This document shows, one piece after another, positions 20,467 to 27,410 of a stretch of DNA of 64,000 nt. Source of the DNA: Tubulanus polymorphus (lineage: Eukaryota; Nemertea; Palaeonemertea; Tubulaniformes; Tubulanidae); the NCBI RefSeq assembly GCF_964204645.1, contig NW_027437435.1, positions 116,836 through 180,835 of the forward strand, in the 5' to 3' direction. The notes beneath the pieces are model-generated. The model did not search any database. It saw only the letters and a list, made by a program, of their open reading frames with translations, and was not told the origin of the DNA. Numbering within the stretch: the stretch's first letter is position 1; every line of letters begins with the position of its first letter. A program made the translations under genes and the position numbers.

Positions 20467-23400
20467 ATGATTGAATTAGAAAGTGATTTTACAAAATTAT
20501 TAAACAAAAATAAAAGAAAAGTTATGACAAAAGAAGATGAAATTGATTTTAATTATGCAACTCATTGTTGTTATTGTGAAAAACGTTTTTATTCATTTGA
20601 TAAAAGAGTTAGAGATCATGATCATTTGAATTCAAAATATCGTGGAGCTTCTCATGAAGATTGCAATTTACAAGCTAAAAAAGTAAATTTCGTACCAATA
20701 TTATTTCATAATTTATCAGGATATGATACCCATCTATTTATAAAACAATTATCGGGAAAATTGGGCGCAATTAATCAAGAAATAGAAGAATATAATGCTA
20801 TGAATGAAGCAAATGTAAGAAAATATGATTTTAAACTATTAGCTAAAACATCTGAAAATTATATTTCATTTCAATTTGGTTGCATTAGATTTTTAGATTC
20901 TTATAGATTTCTAGCAAGTTCATTAGATAATTTATCAAAAAGTTTAGTTGATAATGATTTTGTTATAACTCGATATTATTATCCAAATGAACAAGATTTT
21001 AAATTATTGAGATATAAAGGCGCAATTCCTTACTCATTTTATAAAACACACGATGATTTTAATGTAACAGAATTATTAAAAGATCAATTTTATGATCAAT
21101 TAAAAGAGGAGTATGTGAAAGACGAAGTGTTTAATAGAACATTAAATATTTGGAACCATTTTAAGATGAAAAATCATGGGGAATTAGTTGATTTATATTT
21201 AAAATCAGATGTTATGATATTGGCTGACATATTTGAAAAGTTTAGAGAAGTTAATCTAAACCATTTTAATGTTGACCCTTGTTATTGTTATTCAAGTCCT
21301 GGTTTAACCTGGCAATGTGGTTTAAAATATACAAATGTAGAATTAGATTTATTAAATGAACCAGATATGGTTTTATTATTTGAAAAATCAATTAGAGGTG
21401 GAATTAGTGGTGTTATGGGAGATAGGTATTTTAAAGCAAATGATGAATATAAATTATTATATATTGACGCCAATAATTTATATGGTTGGGCAATGATGCA
21501 ACCTCAACCATATACAAATTTTATATTAACAGAAGTTGAAAATGATGATAAAACTAATTGGGAAAGCGCAATTATGAGTTTAGAAGATGAAGCACCAATT
21601 GGTTATTTCTTTGTAGTTGATTTAGAATATCCTGATAACATAAAGTTTAAAACAAGAAACTTACCTTATTGCCCAGAACATTTAACTGTAGATGATAGTT
21701 ATTTAAGTGAATACCAGAAGAAAATAAAACCGAAAGATCATGTTTTTACAGAAAAATTAATACTTACTCAAAATAATAAATACAATTATATTGTTCATTA
21801 TAGAATGTTAAAATTTTATCTAAAACAAGGAATGAAATTAAAGAAAGTACATAGATATATTGAATTTAATCAATCGAAGTGGTTAGAAAAATATATAGAT
21901 TTCAATACTCAACAGAGAACAATATCAAAAACAGATTTTGAAAAAGATTTCTTCAAATTAATGAATAATAGTTTTTATGGTAAAACATGTGAAAATATTA
22001 GAAATAGAAATGATATTGAATTAGTAAATAATTCTGAACGATTGAGACACCTACAATCAAGTCCTAGACATTTAGGAAATAAAAGGTTTGAGGATTATTT
22101 GACCGCGGTAAAATTAAAAAGAACGTCAATGAAATTTAATAAACCTATTTTCATTGGTTCAACAGTTTTAGAAATATCAAAATTATTAATGTATAATTTT
22201 TATTATAATGTTTTACAACCATTGTTTGGGGAAAAACATATAGAAATTCTGTACTTCGATTCTGTAACGGCCGACACCCCAATATTATTAAAATGTAATA
22301 ATAAAATATTGGTAAGAAGAATTTCAGAAATAATTCCAAAACAAAATGAATGTTATATTTCATATGGAGAAAAAGAATTAATACAAATAAATGGATTAAT
22401 GGATGTTTGGACAAGAAATGGATGGAAAAAATTAAAGAATATTATTAGGCATAAAACAAATAAGAAAATCTATAGAGTTAGAACTAAATTAGGATTCGTA
22501 GATGTTACTGAAGACCATAGTTTAATTAAACGAAATGGTGATGAAATAAAACCAACTGATATAAAAATTGGAGATGAATTATTACATAAAAGATTTTTCC
22601 AAAGAATGAATCTTAAGTCATTTGATGAAATAATTGATAATATTTATAATATAGAACCTGAAACATTAGAAGAAAAAGAATATTTTATCAAAGGATTTTT
22701 CATGGGTGACGGTTCAGCAGGTGTGTATAAATATGTTTGGGGTAATAAATATTGTTGGTATTTATGCAATCAAGACTTAAAATTATTAGAAAGAATTAAG
22801 AAATTTTGCGAAGAAGTTTATTCACATAAAACATTTAGAATCATGGATGTTATGAAATCATCAGCAGTTTATAGAATACTTGTAAATAATCCTAAAGATT
22901 TTGCTATAGAATATAATGATGAATTCTATATTCATGCAATAGTGAAAAGTAATACTTCAACTAAAGAAAAAATAGTACCAGATTATATATTAAATTCAGA
23001 ATATAATCTTAGAAAATGGTTCTTCATTGGGTTCTACGCAGTCGATGGTACTAAAAAATTTACAAAGGATAAAAAGATAACCTTTACACAGAAAGGAAAA
23101 GTTGCGATATCAGGGTTAAATATATTATGTAATTCATTAGGTTTCAATATGAATATTGGATTGATTAAATCTAAACCAAATTGCTTTAATCTAAGCCACA
23201 CAGAAAAAGATTTAACTGAAGAAGTTAAAGATTTATTTGAAATATATAACCCAACTGACTATGTTTATGATTTATCAACAGATGATGGAACATTCAATTC
23301 TGGGTTCCCATTAATCCAAAAAAATACTGATGCGTACATACTAAAAATGAAGACAAATGACATAACGAAAGACTTAAAAACATTAAAACATCATTTTGAT

Positions 23401-23781
23401 TTTAGCAATTATGCTAAAGATCATGAACTATTTAGCAATGATAATAAAAAGATTCCTGGTAAATTTAAAGATGAATTAGGGGGTGATGAAATGATTGAAT
23501 TTGTTGGGATAAGAAGTAAAATGTATAGTTACAGAACAAAAGATCACGAAGCTAAAAAGTTAAAAGGAATAACAAAACATGTGGTTGATAAACATATAGA
23601 ATTTCAAGATTATATAAAGTGTTTATATAAATCAATTGTAATGAAACACAAGATGAATTGTTTAAGATCAGAAGATCATGAGATGTACATTAATGAAGTT
23701 GAAAAAACTAGTTTGAATCCATTTGATGATAAAAGGCATATTTCAGATGATGGTATAAAAACATTACCTTATGGTTATTAA
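20467..23781 (+). CDS. POLB: POLB catalytic region (exonuclease II-III and polymerase domain) with intein
   Basis: A 1104-aa open frame, of which 355 aa are an intein. An endonuclease-VII/HNH-like zinc segment (C34-C37, RDHDH 49-53, YRGASHEDCN 58-67) is typical of Polinton polymerases. Exonuclease motif II is HNLSGYDTHL (81-90) and motif III is YLKSDVMILADIF (244-256). Polymerase motif A is YIDANNLYG (332-340, Asp334), motif B is KLMNNSFYGKT (497-507), and motif C is YFD (596-598) interrupted by the intein and completed by TD (954-955). Downstream, a GIRSKMYSY and KKLKGITKH region corresponds to the C-terminal KxY-type thumb motif. All catalytic residues are present. The stop overlaps the convergent minus-strand gene by 4 bp. 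The frame is in phase with fragment 3; the ATG at 20467 is probably an internal Met. Confidence 0.93.
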   Translation: MIELESDFTKLLNKNKRKVMTKEDEIDFNYATHCCYCEKRFYSFDKRVRDHDHLNSKYRGASHEDCNLQAKKVNFVPILFHNLSGYDTHLFIKQLSGKLGAINQEIEEYNAMNEANVRKYDFKLLAKTSENYISFQFGCIRFLDSYRFLASSLDNLSKSLVDNDFVITRYYYPNEQDFKLLRYKGAIPYSFYKTHDDFNVTELLKDQFYDQLKEEYVKDEVFNRTLNIWNHFKMKNHGELVDLYLKSDVMILADIFEKFREVNLNHFNVDPCYCYSSPGLTWQCGLKYTNVELDLLNEPDMVLLFEKSIRGGISGVMGDRYFKANDEYKLLYIDANNLYGWAMMQPQPYTNFILTEVENDDKTNWESAIMSLEDEAPIGYFFVVDLEYPDNIKFKTRNLPYCPEHLTVDDSYLSEYQKKIKPKDHVFTEKLILTQNNKYNYIVHYRMLKFYLKQGMKLKKVHRYIEFNQSKWLEKYIDFNTQQRTISKTDFEKDFFKLMNNSFYGKTCENIRNRNDIELVNNSERLRHLQSSPRHLGNKRFEDYLTAVKLKRTSMKFNKPIFIGSTVLEISKLLMYNFYYNVLQPLFGEKHIEILYFDSVTADTPILLKCNNKILVRRISEIIPKQNECYISYGEKELIQINGLMDVWTRNGWKKLKNIIRHKTNKKIYRVRTKLGFVDVTEDHSLIKRNGDEIKPTDIKIGDELLHKRFFQRMNLKSFDEIIDNIYNIEPETLEEKEYFIKGFFMGDGSAGVYKYVWGNKYCWYLCNQDLKLLERIKKFCEEVYSHKTFRIMDVMKSSAVYRILVNNPKDFAIEYNDEFYIHAIVKSNTSTKEKIVPDYILNSEYNLRKWFFIGFYAVDGTKKFTKDKKITFTQKGKVAISGLNILCNSLGFNMNIGLIKSKPNCFNLSHTEKDLTEEVKDLFEIYNPTDYVYDLSTDDGTFNSGFPLIQKNTDAYILKMKTNDITKDLKTLKHHFDFSNYAKDHELFSNDNKKIPGKFKDELGGDEMIEFVGIRSKMYSYRTKDHEAKKLKGITKHVVDKHIEFQDYIKCLYKSIVMKHKMNCLRSEDHEMYINEVEKTSLNPFDDKRHISDDGIKTLPYGY
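22261..23325 (+). other. intein with LAGLIDADG homing endonuclease, in POLB motif C
   Basis: A 355-aa in-frame intervening protein splits polymerase motif C between YFD and TD, the site known as pol-c and used by archaeal PolB inteins. Block A starts SVTADTPIL (Ser1), block B is VTEDHSL with the TxxH pair T83 and H86, and block F is VYDLS near 335. The C-terminus is PLIQKN (Asn355) followed by extein Thr. The penultimate residue is Lys instead of the usual His. Two LAGLIDADG motifs are present: FIKGFFMGDG (142-151, Asp150) and FFIGFYAVDG (254-263, Asp262), so the homing endonuclease looks intact. Its role is self-excision from the polymerase and spread into empty polymerase alleles. Removing it in silico leaves the motif C reading frame continuous. 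Confidence 0.93.
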
Positions 23782-25079
23782 AACATAAAATCAATATCAT
23801 CATACTCGAAATCACTATTGGCTTCTTCATTTTCATTTAATTGTTCAGGTTCTTCTTCCATTCCATTTTTCTCATTTAAATAAAGTTCTATCTTGTTCCA
23901 CATTTCATCTCGCTCTCTTTGTTTCTTTTTGTTTGTTAATTCATCAAATGGAATTATAATATCTAGGTTTAAATAATTTACAATCTTATTTAAAAAGAAT
24001 TCATAATTTATTGAATCTGTTATTCTATTTTCCAAATGATACATTAATATTTGTTTAAATATTTTTTTTATATTTTCCATATCTTCTTCTGTTAATTTAG
24101 GTTTTTCATAATAATCGTTAAATAATAAATATAAATACATTTTCTTTTGTTTTGTGTTAAATGTTGGTGGAATAATTGTTTTTATAATATCTTTTTTAGT
24201 TATTTCACCATTTTTATTTTCTATTATTTTCATTTTTTCAAGCCATTGCATATATTCTGGTGTATGATCTTCTATAGAAAATATTTTAAAAATTTCATCT
24301 AGATAATTTAATTTTGGTTCTATGAGAAAATCTCTAGTTTTTTCTTCACCCCATAAATTCTTTTGCCATCCACATTCAACACAAAATAACACAGTACCTT
24401 CTTGCCTTAAGGTCGCATAACTACATTGTGGGCATTTTTGTTTATAATTTCTTGGTAATAGATCTTCATTAAGCTCTTGGTATTTTCTTACGTTTTCTTT
24501 ATGTTTTATTGTTCTATTATGTAGATTTGAATTACTTGTTGTAATAATCAATTTACAATATTTACAATAATATGTTTTTCTTGTTAATTCATTATATTGT
24601 TTTTCTAACTTTTCAACTGTTTCTTTATTATCTGGTAACGTTTTCTCATATTTTATTTTTTCTAATAAATTATTTTTTCTTTCATTGAATTCAGTTTCAA
24701 ATTTATTAGAAATTTTATCTATATGTGCTTTACGAAATTGATGATTCTCCCAATCTTCTATATTTTCAGGGTTATATTTTACTTGACAAGGCTCACAGAA
24801 ATAATCTTTTATATTATCCTTATCATAGAATAAGAAAGGTCTTTTCCAAATAACTTCAGGTTCAACTTCAGCAGAATTACTATCAACATTAGCTGTTGCA
24901 CCATTAATTCTACACTTCTCTGAATGTTTTTTAACATAATTTCTTGAGAATAATTTATTACATTTTGGACAGTTTATTTTAGGGGGTTTATAATTTTCAT
25001 CATGTTTTTTCATATGTCGAGCCATATTACTTTTTCTTAGAAGTTCACCACAAATTTCGCATGCTATCTTCTCATCCAT
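23778..25079 (-). CDS. zinc-finger/VLTF3-like late transcription factor
   Basis: A 433-aa protein transcribed against POLB, whose stop it overlaps by 4 bp. The N-terminal half holds four Cys/His fingers: C7-C10-H22-H26, C37-C40-H52-C56, C95-C98-H113-H119 and C172-C175-H187-H193. A zinc ribbon follows (C216, C219, C233, C236 in CPQC...CVECG). Residues of about 258-400 are helical, with DIIKTIIPP, a KLTEEDMENIKKIFKQI helix, INYEFFLNKIVNYLNLD, then PFDEL and DEMWNKIELYL. This order (zinc ribbon, helical core, Leu-rich hairpin, D-E-x-W-x-K-I end) matches my recollection of the poxvirus/NCLDV VLTF3-like family. The C-terminus is acidic. The likely role is initiating transcription from late promoters. 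The start lies in TTAATAAATG. The alternative is a generic Zn-finger DNA-binding protein; a profile search would settle it. Confidence 0.6.
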   Translation of the reverse strand: MDEKIACEICGELLRKSNMARHMKKHDENYKPPKINCPKCNKLFSRNYVKKHSEKCRINGATANVDSNSAEVEPEVIWKRPFLFYDKDNIKDYFCEPCQVKYNPENIEDWENHQFRKAHIDKISNKFETEFNERKNNLLEKIKYEKTLPDNKETVEKLEKQYNELTRKTYYCKYCKLIITTSNSNLHNRTIKHKENVRKYQELNEDLLPRNYKQKCPQCSYATLRQEGTVLFCVECGWQKNLWGEEKTRDFLIEPKLNYLDEIFKIFSIEDHTPEYMQWLEKMKIIENKNGEITKKDIIKTIIPPTFNTKQKKMYLYLLFNDYYEKPKLTEEDMENIKKIFKQILMYHLENRITDSINYEFFLNKIVNYLNLDIIIPFDELTNKKKQRERDEMWNKIELYLNEKNGMEEEPEQLNENEEANSDFEYDDIDFMF

Positions 25080-25100
25080 TTATTAAGGAATAATTTTATT
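25077..25100 (-). promoter_or_regulatory. TAATAAATG promoter-start motif, minus strand
   Basis: Read on the minus strand: an AT-rich tract, AATTATTCC, then TTAATAAATG with the ATG starting the VLTF3-like gene. The T-run is weaker than at the plus-strand genes. Confidence 0.45.
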
Positions 25101-25125
25101 AAAATTAATTTTTAGTGATGAGCGG

Positions 25126-25150
25126 TAATTTTTTTATGTTATAAATAATG
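25126..25150 (+). promoter_or_regulatory. TAATTTTTTT...ATAAATAATG promoter-start motif
   Basis: TAATTTTTTT is followed by ATGTTATAAATAATG. The TAAAT core is here separated from the ATG by two bases, the only plus-strand gene start with this arrangement. It shares the divergent intergenic region (25080-25147) with the minus-strand transcription-factor gene. Confidence 0.5.
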
Positions 25151-25909
25151 GTAGAATTAAAAGAATACAGAATATTTATTGATTCTAGAAAACTTACAAA
25201 TTATAAATCTCATAATTTACTAGTACAATTAGATAGAGAATTCAAGAATTGTGTAGATTTAAAATTAGTTAATATAAGTTTATGTAATTCTTTTTACAAT
25301 GTATCGGATAAGTCTATTGAACATAGAGTCTTTTTAGTTTTTAATAAAAATAAAAATGAATGGGTCTATATATATTTAAAACCAGGGTTATATAATTTAG
25401 ATACATTAGCACAAGAAATTAATAGAAAAGCCTGGCACAAATTAGGTAGTAGTTCTGGGTTTAGTATTAGATTTTTAAAAAGTGAGAGTTCTGATAGAAT
25501 AAAGATAAGGTTGTCTAATAGTGAAAAACATAAACTTATGGTAAAAAAACCTATAGCTAAACTGTTAGGAATTCTTCCAGATAGATCTTTTACAAATATT
25601 GATGCTACTACACCAAACTTAATACCTTACACACATTTTTATATTTATTGCAATTTAATCGATCCTACAAAAACATTCGAAGCAACTAAAGATATAACTT
25701 GTAATTCTGGTTTACTAAACATTTTACCATTGAAGAATGTTAAAGAATTTGGAACGCAAATAAATTATAATTTAACAGAATGTGATTTCAAACCATGCAT
25801 TCCTAGTTTTAATAATTTTAGATTAGAAATTAGAAATCATAATGGATACTTAATTGATTTAAATAATTTCCCTGTAATTTATGAATTAGTTATAAGATGT
25901 AAAGAGTAA
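25148..25909 (+). CDS. putative minor capsid (penton-like) protein
   Basis: A 253-aa protein. It shows the pattern of Polinton minor capsid/PX-type proteins. A beta-rich N-terminus has IFIDSRKLTNY. A Y-I-Y-L-K-P-G-L-Y segment with ALGxL-like continuation (LDTLAQEINRKAW) follows, then a KPIAKLLGI strand. Next comes a middle region with HFYIYCNLIDP. The C-terminal strand pair is FRLEIRNHNGYLIDL and FPVIYELVIR. The last is typical of the jelly-roll end of Polinton/adintovirus penton-like proteins. No signal peptide or membrane segment was seen. It heads the structural gene block, and its TAA stop is reused as the first bases of the next gene's promoter. Assignment rests on remembered family patterns; structure prediction would test it. 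Confidence 0.55.
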   Translation: MVELKEYRIFIDSRKLTNYKSHNLLVQLDREFKNCVDLKLVNISLCNSFYNVSDKSIEHRVFLVFNKNKNEWVYIYLKPGLYNLDTLAQEINRKAWHKLGSSSGFSIRFLKSESSDRIKIRLSNSEKHKLMVKKPIAKLLGILPDRSFTNIDATTPNLIPYTHFYIYCNLIDPTKTFEATKDITCNSGLLNILPLKNVKEFGTQINYNLTECDFKPCIPSFNNFRLEIRNHNGYLIDLNNFPVIYELVIRCKE

Positions 25910-25929
25910 TTTTTTTCACTATATAAATG
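25907..25929 (+). promoter_or_regulatory. TAATTTTTTT...TATAAATG promoter-start motif
   Basis: TAATTTTTTTCACTATATAAATG. The first TAA is the stop codon of the preceding gene and the last ATG starts the next. Confidence 0.6.
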
Positions 25930-26268
25930 AATATAACTGTTGGACCGAGTATATGTTTTGGGTTTGATTTTAAACATGGTAAAGAAATGAGAATTAAACT
26001 AAATGATGTAATTACTGATATAAAAAGTAAATCATTTAACAATGCATCAATGATTGATAAAGAAAAGTATAATATAGAAAAAGTAATTGATTTAATTAAA
26101 TCACCTTTAGAATATTATGAATTAAATGAAGATGGAATTATTGAAGATATTAAAAACATATTAACCAAAATATATGATAATCATAAAACTAGTAATGAAA
26201 TAAATGTTGAATTAATCATAAATAAGTTAACTAAATATTTTGATGATAGTAATTTTTTTGATAAATAA
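25927..26268 (+). CDS. hypothetical protein, 113 aa
   Basis: A 113-aa soluble-looking protein without recognised family. It is charged (many Lys, Asp, Glu, Asn), predicted largely helical, with no transmembrane segment, zinc-binding residues or signal peptide. It starts at the ATG of a TATAAATG motif and ends at TAA directly abutting the ATG of the next gene (26269). The promoter T-run of the next gene lies within its own last codons. Its position between the penton-like gene and the small membrane proteins suggests a virion or assembly function, but this rests only on context. Confidence 0.6.
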   Translation: MNITVGPSICFGFDFKHGKEMRIKLNDVITDIKSKSFNNASMIDKEKYNIEKVIDLIKSPLEYYELNEDGIIEDIKNILTKIYDNHKTSNEINVELIINKLTKYFDDSNFFDK

Positions 26269-26271
26269 ATG
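26250..26271 (+). promoter_or_regulatory. TAATTTTTTT...TAAATG promoter-start motif
   Basis: TAATTTTTTTGATAAATAAATG; it overlaps the last codons and TAA stop of the 113-aa gene, whose stop is joined to the next ATG. Confidence 0.6.
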
Positions 26272-26490
26272 AGTGATAATAAGTGGATAATAACTGGATT
26301 ATATAATGGCGCATTACTATCAGTTGGAACTGTTGGTTATTCAATGGTATTAAAAAAAGTATTCAAAATGGGAAGTGTTAATGTTGATAGATTTGATATA
26401 AATGATATTCTAAAATTAACATTAGCAGTTACTTTATCTAATTTAACTATTGATTACTTGGAAAAACAAAAATATATTCCTCCCATATAA
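26269..26490 (+). CDS. small membrane protein, 73 aa
   Basis: A 73-aa protein with two hydrophobic segments: about 8-28 (ITGLYNGALLSVGTVGYSMV) and about 47-62 (ILKLTLAVTLSNLTI). They are separated by a short basic and polar loop. Short two-helix proteins at this position, before the NALAF protein, are common in Polintons. The function is unknown, but a role in the capsid or in an internal membrane is plausible. The start is set by the TAAATG motif; no alternative upstream ATG is in frame after the previous stop. Confidence 0.65.
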   Translation: MSDNKWIITGLYNGALLSVGTVGYSMVLKKVFKMGSVNVDRFDINDILKLTLAVTLSNLTIDYLEKQKYIPPI

Positions 26491-26495
26491 ATACA

Positions 26496-26517
26496 TAATT
26501 TTTTTGTTAAATAAATG
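26496..26517 (+). promoter_or_regulatory. TAATTTTTTT...TAAATG promoter-start motif
   Basis: TAATTTTTTTGTTAAATAAATG, located in the 24-bp gap between the two small membrane-protein genes. Confidence 0.6.
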
Positions 26518-26937
26518 GCTTCTGCAATTATAACTATTATAGGATCAGCAATTGTTAACGCTTTAGCATTTACTGGTGGTGGTTATTTATTTAAACATAT
26601 TGATAAAAATAGTTCATTAGGAGAACAAAGAAGACATAACTTAGCGTTAGAGAAATACAATAAAGCTGCAGAAGAATATAGAGAAAAGAGACAAAACTAT
26701 ATGGATTATATTAACAAAGAATTATATGATCAGAAGATTTCACACAGAGATTTTCAATCAGTTGATGATGCAATGAGTTTATATAACGCAGTAACAAATA
26801 AAGAAAAATTACATCTATACAAACCTAAATTATCAGATTATTATACCCCAAGTAAAGAACAACAGAAATATGAAATAATATGGATTTTAGGTGGAACTGT
26901 TATTGTTATATTTGTTGCTTATAAATTTACTAATTAG
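26515..26937 (+). CDS. conserved Polinton membrane protein (NALAF family), 140 aa
   Basis: A 140-aa protein with an N-terminal hydrophobic segment containing IVNALAFTGGGYLF (about 13-26). A central amphipathic helical region follows, with RRHNLALEKYNKAAEEYREKR, DYINKELYDQ, and VDDAMSLYN then KLSDYYTPS. The C-terminal transmembrane segment is IIWILGGTVIVIFVAY (about 121-136). This succession, from NALAF through RRH-LALEK to SDYYxPS, is one I recognise as recurring in animal and protist Polintons. Its biochemical role has not been established; the topology and location in the capsid block suggest a minor virion component. It ends at TAG, immediately followed by the next gene's TAATTTTT motif. 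Confidence 0.7.
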   Translation: MASAIITIIGSAIVNALAFTGGGYLFKHIDKNSSLGEQRRHNLALEKYNKAAEEYREKRQNYMDYINKELYDQKISHRDFQSVDDAMSLYNAVTNKEKLHLYKPKLSDYYTPSKEQQKYEIIWILGGTVIVIFVAYKFTN

Positions 26938-26959
26938 TAATTTTTATTCTAAATAAATG
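26938..26959 (+). promoter_or_regulatory. TAATTTTT...TAAATG promoter-start motif
   Basis: TAATTTTTATTCTAAATAAATG, starting at the base after the TAG stop of the preceding gene. Confidence 0.6.
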
Positions 26960-27391
26960 GAAGATAAAGTTGATAGTATTGATATTATTCCTCATGATAT
27001 AAATAAAACTAAATTAAAAACATATTTAGAAAAACAAATATTAGAATTTGAAAGTGACTTAAAGATAAAAAAGAAAAAATATTTAAAATCTAAAATTATA
27101 GATTATTTGATTATAAGTGGTTCGGTTACAATTAGTTCTGTAATAACATTTCTAGCAATATTCAGTCCATTAACACCTTTAGCTATATCAATTGGTGTAT
27201 TAGGATTAAGTTCAAGTGTTTTAACTGGTATAAGTTCAAAATTAAATATAAAAAGTAATAAAGAAAAAATTAAAACTAATATAAAAGAAATTAATAAATT
27301 AAAGAATACACTAGATTATATAATAAGTTTAAATGGTCATATAACAGTTGAAGAACAAGATAAATTATTAAAAGAATTAGTTAATTATTAA
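26957..27391 (+). CDS. predicted two-helix membrane protein, 144 aa
   Basis: A 144-aa protein. A charged, Lys-rich helix occupies residues 15-50. A hydrophobic hairpin follows: IIDYLIISGSVTISSVITFLAIFS (about 47-70) and PLTPLAISIGVLGLSSSVLTGI (about 71-92). A second Lys/Asn-rich helix then runs to the end, with a probable coiled coil near 97-135. No family is recognised. It could be a virion membrane-active or scaffold protein judging by its neighbours. Its TAA stop forms the first bases of the following promoter motif. Confidence 0.6.
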   Translation: MEDKVDSIDIIPHDINKTKLKTYLEKQILEFESDLKIKKKKYLKSKIIDYLIISGSVTISSVITFLAIFSPLTPLAISIGVLGLSSSVLTGISSKLNIKSNKEKIKTNIKEINKLKNTLDYIISLNGHITVEEQDKLLKELVNY

Positions 27392-27410
27392 TTTTTTAAT
27401 TATATAAATG
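27389..27410 (+). promoter_or_regulatory. TAATTTTTT...TATAAATG promoter-start motif
   Basis: TAATTTTTTAATTATATAAATG; the first TAA is the stop codon of the preceding gene. Confidence 0.6.

Larger units (their letters stand above)
18696..23781 (+). pseudogene. POLB: Polinton family B DNA polymerase gene, interrupted, intein-containing
   Basis: The whole polymerase locus runs from the ATG inside the left terminal repeat to the TAA at 23779-23781. Homologous signatures continue across the interruptions: N-terminal zinc fingers, a CFLWS-containing Polinton polymerase N-terminal domain, a C2HC finger, exonuclease motifs I-III, an endonuclease-VII-like zinc/HNH segment, then polymerase motifs A, B and C. 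Three lesions break it: a frameshift from an 11-bp tandem duplication at 19750-19771, a second frameshift near 19963-19969, and an in-frame TAA at 20344-20346. If real, they separate the 3'-5' exonuclease motif I from the rest. The catalytic C-terminal frame is open and carries an intein. The role in Polintons is replication of the linear element, inferred to be protein-primed. Assembly error cannot be excluded for the single-base changes, but is less likely for the 11-bp duplication. Confidence 0.85.

Noticed and set aside
22151-22414. Minus-strand ORFs inside POLB and other genes (also 21288-21473, 27831-28016, 28699-29004, 29701-30171, 34109-34297)
   Set aside because: They are antisense shadows of well-supported genes, without the TAAATG start motif.
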